Virus record (IMG/VR): IMGVR_UViG_3300048929_000261 | Span: 1-24,615 of that record | DNA: 24,615 nt | From: a virus | Strand: one strand, 5' to 3' | Part shown: piece after piece, positions 1 to 6,878 of the stretch | Numbering within the stretch: position 1 is the stretch's first letter | Layout of the letters: each line of letters begins with the position of its first letter | The notes under the pieces: generated by a model | What the model was told of the DNA's origin: nothing | The model's input: only the letters and a program-made list of their open reading frames with translations | Database searches by the model: none | Position numbers and translations under genes: made by a program

Positions 1-5
1 ACCCG

Positions 6-40
6 GTGTACTCCGGGCACGGGGTGATTGTCGATTAAAT
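6..40 (-). promoter_or_regulatory. possible leftward promoter at window edge
   Basis: On the minus strand the sequence ATTTAATCGACA resembles the ATTTAATTGAC upstream block of the promoters at 3408-3436, 8579-8607 and 11492-11520. A TCGACA -35-like box is followed after 17 bases by GTACAC. It would drive genes left of the window. The -35 is one base off and the box lies inside a 9-bp inverted repeat (21-46), so the likeness could be chance. Confidence 0.25.
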
Positions 41-46
41 CACCCC
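21..46. repeat. 9-bp inverted repeat at operon end
   Basis: GGGGTGATT (21-29) and AATCACCCC (38-46) are perfect complements around an 8-base loop. The hairpin overlaps the stop codon of the last minus-strand gene. There is no T run on either side, so it is not a canonical terminator; it could stabilise the 3' end of the transcript or pause polymerase. Confidence 0.4.
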
Positions 47-144
47 ACCATGTCGATGAACGTCGTGATCGCGTATCCTATCCCGTACAGGATCGCGATG
101 CCGATCGGTGTCCACGCGGCGTAAACGGCGACGGTTCTCATCAT
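40..144 (-). CDS. small single-span membrane protein (34 aa)
   Basis: A 34-residue ORF beginning MMRTVAVYAAW and ending TTFIDMVG. Residues about 5-29 are hydrophobic and form one probable membrane span (WTPIGIAILYGIGYAI), so it is likely an inner-membrane miniprotein. The start is chosen because its ATG overlaps the TGA of the upstream gene in an ATGA junction. An in-frame ATG at 171 would add nine residues. It is the last gene seen in the leftward early operon. The small size and the position are typical of phage accessory or lysis-associated proteins, but no family was recognised, and lysis is not claimed. Confidence 0.5.
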   Translation of the reverse strand: MMRTVAVYAAWTPIGIAILYGIGYAITTFIDMVG

Positions 145-287
145 GAGAAGAACCTGTGTCCGATCTGCCATATCACCGTCGCCGAGAACATGCCGTCGAC
201 CGCGACCATCAATTCGAGGACGCCGGGCTCGGAGCGACGACGTTTGCTATCCGCGTAAAGCAGGTTGTAAATCAAGACTGCGACCAT
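141..287 (-). CDS. small hypothetical phage protein (48 aa)
   Basis: A 48-residue ORF beginning MVAVLIYNLLYADSKRRR and ending WQIGHRFFS. A GGAGG ribosome binding site lies five bases before the ATG. Its stop overlaps the ATG of the next gene (ATGA), which argues that both are translated. It overlaps the 3' end of the upstream 85-residue gene by 41 bases in another frame, more than at other junctions here. The N-terminus is weakly hydrophobic and is followed by a basic patch. No family was recognised. Confidence 0.5.
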   Translation of the reverse strand: MVAVLIYNLLYADSKRRRSEPGVLELMVAVDGMFSATVIWQIGHRFFS

Positions 288-504
288 CCCATCCTCCCAC
301 CGTAGGCGGTATATCTATCAACTGCGATCCGAGCATCACCGCGACGTGATCCGCCCATGGTGCCAGAATTACTTGGTACGTTCCGTCCGCATTTCGCAAC
401 GCTACGGCGTTGCCCTGCAAAGTCATACCCATAACGGGACGAAACGCGATGCGCCGCCAGGTCAGGTACGTCATTGCCAGGCGATCGAGCCATTTAGTCA
501 TCAT
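247..504 (-). CDS. hypothetical phage protein (85 aa)
   Basis: The product begins MMTKWLDRLAMTYLTWRR and has a compact mixed-composition body with segments such as VMGMTLQGNAVALRNADG. The start ATG lies inside the last codons of the DUF2800 gene (an 11-base overlap over GATGATGACTAA), the pattern expected from translational coupling. A longer reading of the same frame upstream is only the shadow of the nuclease gene. No domain was recognised. It sits directly downstream of the nuclease and may be an accessory of the recombination module, which is inference from position only. Confidence 0.6.
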   Translation of the reverse strand: MMTKWLDRLAMTYLTWRRIAFRPVMGMTLQGNAVALRNADGTYQVILAPWADHVAVMLGSQLIDIPPTVGGWDGRSLDLQPALRG

Positions 505-1780
505 CTTCCACCGCTCCAAATGATCCACCCGTTGATAGCTTTGCCTGTTCGCGCCCGTCTTCGATCGGCGCCAGCACAAAGCCGGAAGACTCCTTCTTCC
601 ACAGCCGCTCCGGATCGTCCTTGTCGCCGAATATCTCGACGAACTTCTTTTTGCCGATAGACTTCTCAAGCTGCGTCAGCGACAGCAGCTTGGGGTCCTT
701 CATGTAATCGTCTTCGCTGAACCCTTCGAGGTCGAGCAGCGCTACGATCTCGTCTTCCGTAGCCGTGAACTTGCGATACGCGCGCTTGTCGACGATCTTG
801 GTGCCATCAGGCACACGACCTTCCATGGCCTCGCTGTGAGCGTGCTGAAGCACGCGCCGCACCCACCCTTCGATGATGTGGGCTTCTCGAACGACACGCC
901 CCAGCTCTGCCGGGGTCATCTGCGTAGGCTTGGGCATATCAGCTTCCGTTATCTCTTCGGCCGGCCTGACGCCGGCAGTCTCCAGGACGTACAGTCTCAA
1001 CGTCGGACAGCAGTGTGCGGCCGGGCAGAACTTGCAGTGATCTCCGGCGATCAACGGCGCGTCAGGATCGTCGGTCGCCGCGGCGCGCTCGATCAGCTGC
1101 CCTTCGAACACGGTCAGATCGAGTGCTTCTATCTCGATCGTTCGGACAGGCCCCTCGCGATGGAATGCGCGCGGCTGGATGATGACGCACACGACCTTGT
1201 CGACACCTTCGATCTCGAACAGCTTGGCAGCACCCACCCCGTAGGTGAGAACCTGCTCGTTGTCCTCTACCTCGACGACGTGGCCGCTACCGTACTTGTA
1301 GTCGAGAACGATCAGCGTCTTGGTGCGGCGCTTGTAGATCAGGATGTCGCCGGTCCCGAAGAGCTTCGGGTGTATCCAGCTCATGTCGAGCCTGGTCTCA
1401 AGCATCAGCTCGTCACCGTCGACCCGGCTGTAGTATTTTTCGATGGTGTCGATGGTGAGCTGACAGCCCTCGACCATTTCGGAATCGATCTCGAAGAAGC
1501 GCTCGCGGTCGATCAGATAGGGGTGACCTTCTTTCAGGAAGGCCGGCTGCCCCTCGGACGGCTGAAGATCGACCGCCCCACCTTGCCAATCCAGCGGATC
1601 GTAGCCGTTCGAGATGATGAACTCGTTGAACTCGTGCGCGGCGGTGCCTTCGAGCGCGAACACGGTGGACTTGTTGTCCTGGCCCTCCGACATGGCGACG
1701 GACCCCGCGCAGATCATCCAGCGGGATGCCGCCGAGGGTCCGAGCTTGCTATGCGATCGGCTGGAATGGGCCTGTGTCAA
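494..1780 (-). CDS. DUF2800 family PD-(D/E)XK nuclease (Cas4/RecB-like)
   Basis: A 428-residue protein with the DUF2800 signature. It has an N-terminal SAASRWMICAGS motif near residues 16-27, then EGTAAHE at about 44-50. The nuclease core has E129, D145 (in GTGD), D160 and K162 (in LDYKYG), the PD-(D/E)XK pattern. A C-terminal cysteine cluster, CKFCPAAHCCP (249-259), resembles the Cas4/AddB iron-sulphur region. The family is common in phage replication and recombination modules and is expected to trim DNA ends. The start is a TTG overlapping the upstream stop as TTGA. The nearest ATG would delete the conserved RWM motif, so TTG is preferred. Confidence in the family is high; its substrate in the phage is unknown. 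Confidence 0.85.
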   Translation of the reverse strand: MTQAHSSRSHSKLGPSAASRWMICAGSVAMSEGQDNKSTVFALEGTAAHEFNEFIISNGYDPLDWQGGAVDLQPSEGQPAFLKEGHPYLIDRERFFEIDSEMVEGCQLTIDTIEKYYSRVDGDELMLETRLDMSWIHPKLFGTGDILIYKRRTKTLIVLDYKYGSGHVVEVEDNEQVLTYGVGAAKLFEIEGVDKVVCVIIQPRAFHREGPVRTIEIEALDLTVFEGQLIERAAATDDPDAPLIAGDHCKFCPAAHCCPTLRLYVLETAGVRPAEEITEADMPKPTQMTPAELGRVVREAHIIEGWVRRVLQHAHSEAMEGRVPDGTKIVDKRAYRKFTATEDEIVALLDLEGFSEDDYMKDPKLLSLTQLEKSIGKKKFVEIFGDKDDPERLWKKESSGFVLAPIEDGREQAKLSTGGSFGAVEDDD

Positions 1781-2058
1781 CTTAGAGCCTCGTCGTCTTC
1801 TGCGCTGAGCACGGGCGTGTGCCAGTGATCCTCGGGAACGCCGGCAGGTTGAAGGAAGCCGCAAGCGCAGATGTCTGCGCTGCGCTCGTGATGCGTCTTG
1901 GGCCAGCCACACGCGAGAACCTTTGCCTCGCGCTCATAGAACTCGCGAGCCGTGATCTCTTCGACCATCGGCCCATCGGGCATCGGGTGATCCGCGCCAA
2001 AGAACCCCCGACGCCCCGTTTCTACGTCTTCCCAAAATCCGCGATGACTGCCGCTCAT
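1777..2058 (-). CDS. small Cys/His-containing phage protein (93 aa)
   Basis: The protein begins MSGSHRGFWEDVETGRRG. In its second half it carries CGWPKTHHERSADICACGF, four Cys/His groups that could bind one zinc ion, followed by an acidic tail (SAEDDEALS). The ATG overlaps the upstream TGA (ATGA), and the stop overlaps the TTG of the nuclease gene (TTGA). It therefore lies in a strictly coupled trio. The Cys/His arrangement suggests a mini zinc finger, perhaps a DNA-binding partner of the nuclease; that is inference. No family was recognised. Confidence 0.65.
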   Translation of the reverse strand: MSGSHRGFWEDVETGRRGFFGADHPMPDGPMVEEITAREFYEREAKVLACGWPKTHHERSADICACGFLQPAGVPEDHWHTPVLSAEDDEALS

Positions 2059-2378
2059 GCTGCCTGGCGGACCGGAGGCATCTGCCGCTTCAGTTCGCGG
2101 ATGATGCGATTGACGACGCGCGAACGCGGCGGCTTCATATCGCGATAGAAATCGAGCATCGCGGCAACGGCTATGGACGGCTGCGCAAGCACGCCGGCAT
2201 TCACCAGAGCGCGGGAGGCAGCCTCGCGTGCAGCGTTGGCGAGCTGCGCGCGACCTTCCAGGTTGGCCTTGGTGTTCGCCTGCTCCCAGGCGTTCCAACC
2301 GAAGAAGCGAGTCTGCTTCGCGGCGGGGCTCACGTAATTGTTGCGGCGAGCGCCGCGGTAGGTCGCTGCTTTACGCAT
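2055..2378 (-). CDS. hypothetical phage protein (107 aa)
   Basis: A basic protein beginning MRKAATYRGARRNNYVSP, with a central helical region rich in Ala and Asn (ANLEGRAQLANAAREAASRA) and a basic C-terminus (RELKRQMPPVRQAA). The ribosome binding site GGAGG lies four bases before the ATG. Its stop is coupled to the next gene by ATGA. No domain was recognised. The basic charge is compatible with nucleic-acid binding, which is inference only. Confidence 0.7.
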   Translation of the reverse strand: MRKAATYRGARRNNYVSPAAKQTRFFGWNAWEQANTKANLEGRAQLANAAREAASRALVNAGVLAQPSIAVAAMLDFYRDMKPPRSRVVNRIIRELKRQMPPVRQAA

Positions 2379-2404
2379 GGTGCCTCCGAAGGAGTGGGGC
2401 GCCC

Positions 2405-2429
2405 CGCCCTGTGAAGAAGGGCCAGGGCG
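2405..2429 (-). other. intercistronic hairpin
   Basis: CGCCCTG and CAGGGCG form a 7-bp stem in the 58-base gap between the 170-residue and 107-residue genes. No T run follows, so it is more likely a processing or stability hairpin than a terminator. Confidence 0.35.
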
Positions 2430-2436
2430 CTAAGGG

Positions 2437-2949
2437 TTACTTGCCGGCCTTGGCGAGCAGCTCGCGGCACTTCGCGGCGACGGCGCCGAGATTCTCTTCG
2501 GCGATCTCGCTGAGCTTCTTGGACTTGCCCTGCTCCTGCACGATCTTGGAGATGATCGTCGCGTCCTTCGGGTACGCGGCCTTCACTTCGAGCAGCAGCT
2601 TCTTGGCGTCTTCCGCCGTGACGGCTTCCTCGCCGGACCCGTCGACCGATTCCTCTTCGGTCTCGCCGAGCGCTTCGGCTTCCGCCTTCGCGGCGGCTTC
2701 CTTCGCGGCCTTGTCGGCGGCAGCCTTGGCGGCCTTGTCGGCGGCCTTCTTCTCGGCTGCGGTCGGCGCCTTCGGCGGGACGACGGTTGCGTCACCGCGG
2801 AGCTTGGCCTGCTCGGCGCCGGTCAGCGGAGCTTCAGCTCCGATAGACGCCGTCTGGTAAGACGCAGCGGAGCTGGTAGATGCCAAGAACACTTCCATCT
2901 TGGCTTTGAGAATTTCGACCGTTTCGCCCTGGATGGTGATTGAGAACAT
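2437..2949 (-). CDS. hypothetical protein with Ala/Lys/Glu-rich linker (170 aa)
   Basis: Three parts are visible. There is a short N-terminal beta-like segment (MFSITIQGETVEILKAKMEV, 1-20). A long low-complexity linker of Ala, Lys and Glu spans about 60-110. A compact C-terminal helical domain spans about 115-170 (EDAKKLLLEVKAAYPKDATI then SKKLSEIAEENLGAVAAKC). The linker looks disordered, and its composition gives a long false ORF in another frame. The gene sits between the DUF4406 gene and the recombination genes, so a DNA-metabolism role is plausible but unproven. A GGAG lies 12 bases before the ATG. No family was recognised with certainty. Confidence 0.75.
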   Translation of the reverse strand: MFSITIQGETVEILKAKMEVFLASTSSAASYQTASIGAEAPLTGAEQAKLRGDATVVPPKAPTAAEKKAADKAAKAAADKAAKEAAAKAEAEALGETEEESVDGSGEEAVTAEDAKKLLLEVKAAYPKDATIISKIVQEQGKSKKLSEIAEENLGAVAAKCRELLAKAGK

Positions 2950-2999
2950 GGTAGTGGGGTCTCCGTTGGGGTTGAGAGGTTACGCGTCTGACATTGCGG

Positions 3000-3377
3000 T
3001 CAGAGTTCGGTTGTCTGGCCGTTTTCGTCCAGCTCGACGACTTTCAGCCCAAGCGCGACAGCGGTCGCATGCTCGGCGGTGGCGCCCTTGCTGTTGCGCC
3101 AGCCAGGAAGAAGCGCGATACCATCGGCTTCGAGCGTGATGAACTTCAGGTCATCGTAGAGCGCTTCGCGAAGATTGAAGCCGTGCTGCTCGGTCGCGAT
3201 CTTCTCGTCGCCGGTCGCATTGCCCTTCGAGATGTCCGTGCCGTGGCGTTCATTGTCCTTCGCGGCCGGATTGAACACGTAGTGTCCGCGGCTCTTCAAC
3301 CAGGCTGCCGCCGCGTTGAACGCGGGGAAATTGAACTCGGGGATGCCACGCATCGGCCCCGCAACGTAGAGCTTCAT
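3000..3377 (-). CDS. DUF4406 protein (nucleoside deoxyribosyltransferase-like)
   Basis: A 125-residue protein of the usual DUF4406 length. It has the N-terminal YVAGPMRGIPEFNFPAF motif (4-20) and the C-terminal ALLPGWRNSKGATAEHATA motif near 88-106. This fold is related to nucleoside 2-deoxyribosyltransferases, and the E in the AEHATA helix corresponds to the catalytic-type position. In phages the family is presumed to act on nucleotides or nucleosides, but the reaction is not established. A GGAG site lies 10 bases before the ATG. It is the first gene after the internal promoter at 3408-3436. Confidence 0.85.
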   Translation of the reverse strand: MKLYVAGPMRGIPEFNFPAFNAAAAWLKSRGHYVFNPAAKDNERHGTDISKGNATGDEKIATEQHGFNLREALYDDLKFITLEADGIALLPGWRNSKGATAEHATAVALGLKVVELDENGQTTEL

Positions 3378-3403
3378 ATGTCACGTTCTCCATTGATGGT
3401 AGA

Positions 3404-3436
3404 CGTGTAATCTCACACGCCCGACATCTTCGTCAA
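3404..3436 (-). promoter_or_regulatory. leftward sigma70-like promoter with operator-like element
   Basis: On the minus strand TTTAATTGACG contains a -35 (TTGACG, 3436-3431). After 17 bases comes AGATTA (3413-3408), preceded by TGTG like an extended -10. The -35 overlaps the last codons of the helicase gene. The -10 is embedded in the 13-base element GTGAGATTACACG (3404-3416), and CGTGT and ACACG form an inverted repeat across it. The promoter at 8579 matches base for base at TTTAATTGAC and at GCGTGTGAGAT with identical spacing. It would boost DUF4406 and downstream genes. Confidence 0.6.
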
Positions 3437-4719
3437 TTAAATAGCCGCCGGGTGTCCGACAATTTCCGCTCGCAGGCCGCAATGATCTGCTCGTCGAGCG
3501 ATCCCACCAGCACTACGAAGCGGGTGAACTTCGGCTCGGGGGAGTTCATGTTGAAGATACGCGAGCGAGCCTGCTCGTTTTCATCCCCCACCCAACTTTG
3601 TTCGACGAACATGACGTCGTTCGCGGCGCTGAAGTCGAGGCCGACGCCCATCGCCGTGAGCTGCCCGACGACGACCCGGCATTTCGGATCGGTCATGAAG
3701 CGCTGCTTGATGCGTTGCTTCCTGGCGTCGGTGGTGCGGCCGTCGAAGGCCTCAACCCCAAAGTCTTTCAGCCCGCGCCGGAGCGCGTCGATCACGTCGT
3801 GATGGTAGGCGAACAGAACGATCTTCGAGCCGGGCTCGGCTTTCAGTTCCTCAGTCACGAGGTCGATCACACCTGGGACCTTCGCCAGGCCGAACGTTCG
3901 GCGCAGGCCGGCGACGTGCTTCTCCTGCCGGGCAAGGGCCTTCAGCGGATTCGACGATTGCATTGCCTGCGCCACGAGGCGACCTTGCTCGGACTGCATA
4001 AGCGAGTCCAGCTCGCGCTTGTCGGTCTGGTTGGCGCGCACGTAGACCTTTGAAGGCGGCAACATATCGCGCCCGAACACGCTGGTGCGCGTACGGCGAA
4101 TCACGAAGTCGGCCAGCTTTTGCTTCAGTTCTTTGTAGTTCTTCGAGCCGGCGATCTTCACTCCGAACGGCGTGTTGATCATGCGGCAGTATCGGTCGCG
4201 GAACGTCGACCAACTCATCGGCTTGCCGCGGCCGTTGTCGATCAACTCCGGTGCGAGCGCCCGGAGCATCGGCCACAACTCAGTGGGGTTGTTCGGCATC
4301 GGGGTGCCGGTCAGGCAGAACACGTTGGTCGCGAACTCGGCGAGCCCGCCGATCTTGTCGCATAGCGTGCCGTAGACGGCCTTAGTCCTGCCGGTCGATC
4401 GTTCTTTGCAGTAGTGGGCCTCGTCGACGATCAGCACATACTTCTTGCCGCGCACCACCCGAAGCACCGAGCCCGCTTTGTTGTAGCTGACGATGATCGC
4501 CCACCACCCCGCCTTTCGAAACTCCAGGATCGCTTCGCGCCATGACTCTTTGACGGCGGCCGGGCATACTACCACAACCAGCTTGGCGTCCACCAAGTCT
4601 GCACCATGAATGGCCACGTTCGTTTTGCCCACCCGCGGCTCGTGCCCGACGAGCGTAGCGAACCGGCGCGAGACATACTGGCCGTCTTCGCGCTGGTAGT
4701 CCCGGAGTTCTCTTGCCAT
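3433..4719 (-). CDS. SNF2-like superfamily 2 DNA helicase/ATPase
   Basis: A 428-residue helicase with motif I PRVGKT (28-33), motif II DEAH (99-102), motif III LTGTP (136-140), a motif V region GVGLDFSAAND and motif VI QARSR (about 383-387). This is the compact SNF2 layout common in phage replication modules, where the ATPase is thought to remodel replication or recombination intermediates. Motif I reads EPRVGKT rather than the usual MGxGKT, a mild variant. The ATG at 4719 overlaps the upstream TGA (TGATG). Neighbours are a RuvC-like resolvase upstream and a RecB-like nuclease downstream, which supports a recombination-dependent replication role. Confidence 0.88.
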   Translation of the reverse strand: MARELRDYQREDGQYVSRRFATLVGHEPRVGKTNVAIHGADLVDAKLVVVVCPAAVKESWREAILEFRKAGWWAIIVSYNKAGSVLRVVRGKKYVLIVDEAHYCKERSTGRTKAVYGTLCDKIGGLAEFATNVFCLTGTPMPNNPTELWPMLRALAPELIDNGRGKPMSWSTFRDRYCRMINTPFGVKIAGSKNYKELKQKLADFVIRRTRTSVFGRDMLPPSKVYVRANQTDKRELDSLMQSEQGRLVAQAMQSSNPLKALARQEKHVAGLRRTFGLAKVPGVIDLVTEELKAEPGSKIVLFAYHHDVIDALRRGLKDFGVEAFDGRTTDARKQRIKQRFMTDPKCRVVVGQLTAMGVGLDFSAANDVMFVEQSWVGDENEQARSRIFNMNSPEPKFTRFVVLVGSLDEQIIAACERKLSDTRRLFN

Positions 4720-4904
4720 CAGCGCGGCGGCGCCTCGAACTCAGCTCGAATAGCGGCAACCTCCCACTCCGACCTGTAGTTTTGCTTCGACTTCACCTCG
4801 ACCTTGATGTCCTTTGTTGAGATGTCGATCCCAAGCTGCGACGATATGTGTGCAGCGATGGCCGCGTGGATGTCGTCCTCGGTCAGACTGATTTTAGCTC
4901 TCAT
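4719..4904 (-). CDS. small hypothetical protein (61 aa)
   Basis: The product begins MRAKISLTEDDIHAAIAAHI and continues with an alternating charged beta-like stretch (IKVEVKSKQNYRSEWEVAAI). It is coupled at both ends: its ATG overlaps the upstream stop (ATGA), and its stop overlaps the helicase start (TGATG). The arrangement suggests co-translation with the helicase and possibly a partner role, which is inference. No family was recognised. Confidence 0.65.
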   Translation of the reverse strand: MRAKISLTEDDIHAAIAAHISSQLGIDISTKDIKVEVKSKQNYRSEWEVAAIRAEFEAPPR

Positions 4905-5176
4905 GCTGCACCCTTGATCTCGTAGTGGCCCGGTACGCACTTGACCCGCCCCACACGCCACGACGGCTTGAAGTAGATCGGGTGCTTGACCTTCCAGTCG
5001 GCCAGTCCCAGCTGCGCGTGGATCATGCAGCTCATGAAGTCGACGTTCGGGTCCATGTCCGAGCTGGTGACGATCTCTTCGACGCGCGCCTCTTCGGCGG
5101 TACAATCCCGGTCGGGCGCGATGGTAGGTTGCTCGACCATCATGTGGCACATCACGGCGACGACAGTGACGATCAT
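4901..5176 (-). CDS. hypothetical protein with hydrophobic N-terminus (91 aa)
   Basis: The product starts MIVTVVAVMCHMMVEQPTI. A short hydrophobic stretch could be a signal peptide or weak anchor. There are five cysteines, including the C in VMCHM, DRDC, MSC and VKC. The C-terminus (HPIYFKPSWRVGRVKCVPGH) looks beta-rich. The start overlaps the upstream stop (ATGA), and the stop overlaps the next ATG. If exported, the cysteines could form disulphides; if cytoplasmic, they could bind metal. No family was recognised. Confidence 0.65.
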   Translation of the reverse strand: MIVTVVAVMCHMMVEQPTIAPDRDCTAEEARVEEIVTSSDMDPNVDFMSCMIHAQLGLADWKVKHPIYFKPSWRVGRVKCVPGHYEIKGAA

Positions 5177-5361
5177 TGTGCACGCCTCGCTTCCAGCATG
5201 GCGTCGGCGTAGATGTAGGCGTCCTTAGCGGTGTAGACGGCAACACGGTCGAGGCGAGCGATAATGCCCGTCAGCGCTTGTCCGGCGAAGTAGTCGCGCA
5301 GAGTCATGCCTTCTTGTTGCATAAACCCACCGTGCGGGAATGCAGACTTGGTGTCTTTCAT
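5173..5361 (-). CDS. small phage protein with LRDYFAGQAL motif (62 aa)
   Basis: A 62-residue protein beginning MKDTKSAFPHGG with GMTLRDYFAGQALTGIIA and ending AYIYADAMLEARRAQ. Small proteins with this GMTLRDYFA...ADAMLxAR plan are widespread and uncharacterised in phages and prophages. A strong AGGAGG lies five bases before the ATG, which fixes the start; longer readings would run through it. The stop is coupled to the next gene by ATGA. Confidence 0.8.
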   Translation of the reverse strand: MKDTKSAFPHGGFMQQEGMTLRDYFAGQALTGIIARLDRVAVYTAKDAYIYADAMLEARRAQ

Positions 5362-5591
5362 AGCTTCCTCCTGAGAATCGAAACGTGCTTGCTGACCACG
5401 GTGTTCTCGCAGTGGTCGGGTGAGATGTAATCGAGCGTGGCGCACGTGATGCAGCCCCAGCGCTTGCCGCGCTCACACGCCCGTGCCGCGCGCAGCGAAA
5501 TCGTCTCGTCGGGATAGCCGCCGAACAGCGCGTTGATAATCTGGTCGAGCGCGACCAAAAGGTTGAATACGTATCGCCAGACGCGCTTCAC
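5358..5591 (-). CDS. conserved phage hypothetical protein (77 aa)
   Basis: The protein begins VKRVWRYVFNLLVALDQIIN and continues FGGYPDETISLRAARACERG, then a Cys segment (WGCITCATLDYISPDHC). Proteins with the LLxALDQxxNxxxGGxPDETxSxR pattern are common in proteobacterial phages and have no assigned function; the four cysteines and one histidine suggest metal binding. The start is GTG, overlapping the RuvC-like gene stop as GTGA. The hydrophobic segment at 8-20 could be membrane-associated. Confidence 0.75.
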   Translation of the reverse strand: MKRVWRYVFNLLVALDQIINALFGGYPDETISLRAARACERGKRWGCITCATLDYISPDHCENTVVSKHVSILRRKL

Positions 5592-6055
5592 AGCTTGGTC
5601 TCCAATCCACACTTGAGAATGCAAATCGCATCGGCCTCGTCTTCCGAGCCCGGCCGGTAACCCCACAGCCGTGCCGCCTCGATCATCGCGGCCTTCTTCG
5701 CGTTGCCCTTGCCGGTGGCGTGCTTCTTGATTTCCTGCACCGACAGGCCCTGGTAGGGCACGCCGAACTCGTCGGCGGTCTCGTGCAGCTTGTTGAGGAA
5801 TGCACCATAGGCGTGGGCCGCAGCGGTCCCCATGTGCCTGTGCACTTTCTCGTAGAAGATCAGATCGACGCCGAGCGTCAGGTGATTGCGAAGCTCGATG
5901 CCGAACTTCGTGTAGCGCGTCGACGGGGAGTCGAATCGGGTCGGACTAAAATCCCATGTGCCGCTCATGAATACGCCGCCCTTACCGGCGGCGATATCAG
6001 TGCGGGCCCATCCTGTGTGCGTGCCGAGGTCGAGCCCCATGTATGCTTTCATCAT
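5588..6055 (-). CDS. RuvC-like Holliday junction resolvase
   Basis: A 155-residue RNase H-fold nuclease. It has the first acidic motif GLDLGTHTGWA (D9), a second acidic residue in FYEKVHRHMG (near 70), the SVQEIKKHATGKGNAKK region and the final acidic cluster EDEADAICIL near the C-terminus. The length and order match RuvC-like phage resolvases, which cut branched DNA during replication or packaging. It is the first gene of the leftward early operon. The promoter lies at 6093-6122, and AAAAGGA lies about 10 bases before the first of two adjacent ATGs (6055 or 6052). Confidence 0.87.
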   Translation of the reverse strand: MMKAYMGLDLGTHTGWARTDIAAGKGGVFMSGTWDFSPTRFDSPSTRYTKFGIELRNHLTLGVDLIFYEKVHRHMGTAAAHAYGAFLNKLHETADEFGVPYQGLSVQEIKKHATGKGNAKKAAMIEAARLWGYRPGSEDEADAICILKCGLETKL

Positions 6056-6092
6056 TCGAATCGTCCTTTTGATTTTGGGTGATGCAGCGCCG

Positions 6093-6122
6093 TTAATACC
6101 CGCTGTGGGTGAGGTGCGTCAA
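6093..6122 (-). promoter_or_regulatory. leftward early promoter
   Basis: On the minus strand TTGACG (6122-6117) is followed by TATTAA (6098-6093) with an 18-base spacer, or GTATTA with 17. It faces the RuvC-like gene 40 bases downstream and is divergent from the plus-strand promoter at 6153. This is the only open region between the two early operons, so a control region is expected here. Confidence 0.55.
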
Positions 6123-6152
6123 CTTTTTCTCCTTACGATCTTACAAAAGCGG

Positions 6153-6181
6153 TTGCGTTCATATGATTCGTCGTGTATGAG
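6153..6181 (+). promoter_or_regulatory. rightward early promoter
   Basis: TTGCGT (6153-6158), 17 bases, then TATGAG (6176-6181). It is placed about 50 bases before the start of the 51-residue gene and is divergent from the leftward promoter. The -10 is only a partial match to consensus. Confidence 0.4.
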
Positions 6182-6230
6182 ACCTACCATGGCTGACAGA
6201 CCTGCCAGCGGCAGAAAAGGGAAAACGCCA

Positions 6231-6386
6231 ATGACCGAAGATCAAATTAGAGCGCGCGTCGCGGAGATAGACGAGAAGATCGCAAATGCGAAACAGTGGG
6301 GCGCTATGATCACTGCGCTGGACGAAGAGCGCCGAGGGTTACTGCGCCTGCTATCGTCACGCCAGACAGAGGGGACGGTCCGATGA
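6231..6386 (+). CDS. small helical phage protein (51 aa)
   Basis: The product begins MTEDQIRARVAEIDEKIANA and is almost wholly helical and charged, probably a small coiled coil. The start at 6231 is preferred over an in-frame ATG at 6189. It is preceded by AAAAGGGAAAACGCCA, nearly the same ribosome-binding leader used by seven minus-strand genes at 15.5-18.6 kb. The stop overlaps the next ATG as ATGA. No family was recognised. Confidence 0.65.
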   Translation: MTEDQIRARVAEIDEKIANAKQWGAMITALDEERRGLLRLLSSRQTEGTVR

Positions 6387-6784
6387 AACTCATCAATGTG
6401 ATCCTGATCGACCCCTTCGCCTGCGAGGTCCGCGAGATTCAAATCGAAGCCGGCAACTTGCAGAGTTATTACGACGCCCTCTCGCACGAGAGCATGGCCG
6501 TCGACATCTTCACCACCGCCAAGCCGGGTATCCTCAAAGGTCTCGATGCGCTTTTCGTCGACGACGAGGGCCTCCTGAAGAACGCTCAGCGCTGGTTCGT
6601 GATGCCCACAGCCCATCAGTCGTTCGCCGGCAAGGGGCTGATCGTCGGGGCCGACAGCAGCGGTGACTCTACCGACGCTGCCACCGATGTGAGATTGATC
6701 CGCGCGATCACCGTGTTCGCCGAACCGAGCGGCGATGCACTTCGGGTGGTTCAGGCGCCGTGGACGCCGCCGCGCAATACGTGA
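6383..6784 (+). CDS. conserved phage hypothetical protein (133 aa)
   Basis: The protein begins MKLINVILIDPFACEVREIQ and contains DALFVDDEGLLKNAQRWFVM followed by HQSFAGKGLIVGADSSGD. This layout (IDPF start, D-E-G loop, GKGLIVG turn) is familiar from uncharacterised early phage proteins. The start is set by the ATGA overlap with the previous gene. A rho-independent terminator follows within 11 bases, so this pair forms a short transcription unit. Confidence 0.75.
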   Translation: MKLINVILIDPFACEVREIQIEAGNLQSYYDALSHESMAVDIFTTAKPGILKGLDALFVDDEGLLKNAQRWFVMPTAHQSFAGKGLIVGADSSGDSTDAATDVRLIRAITVFAEPSGDALRVVQAPWTPPRNT

Positions 6785-6794
6785 AGTCGTAAAG

Positions 6795-6829
6795 GCCGTC
6801 AGAGAGTGGGGCGATCTCTGACGGCTTTC
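6795..6829 (+). terminator. rho-independent-like terminator
   Basis: GCCGTCAGAGA (6795-6805) and TCTCTGACGGC (6815-6825) form a perfect 11-bp stem with a 9-base loop, followed by TTTCG. The T run is short, so termination may be partial and allow read-through into the next genes. Confidence 0.65.
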
Positions 6830-6848
6830 GTGCGCCCGCCCTGTAAGA

Positions 6849-6861
6849 CGTGTCACCTAAC
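6849..6861 (-). promoter_or_regulatory. operator-like element GTTAGGTGACACG
   Basis: Read on the minus strand this is GTTAGGTGACACG. It is identical over 13 bases to 17013-17025 and similar to sites at 3404, 8599 and 17561. Relative to the downstream gene it reads CGTGTCACCTAAC and sits just before a GAGG ribosome binding site, 18 to 30 bases from the ATG at 6879. Confidence 0.5.
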
Positions 6862-6878
6862 AACGAGGTATCAATCAC

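Noticed and set aside
836-1828. A 330-residue plus-strand open frame
   Set aside because: It lies antisense to the DUF2800 gene and shows no domain; long antisense frames are common at this GC content.
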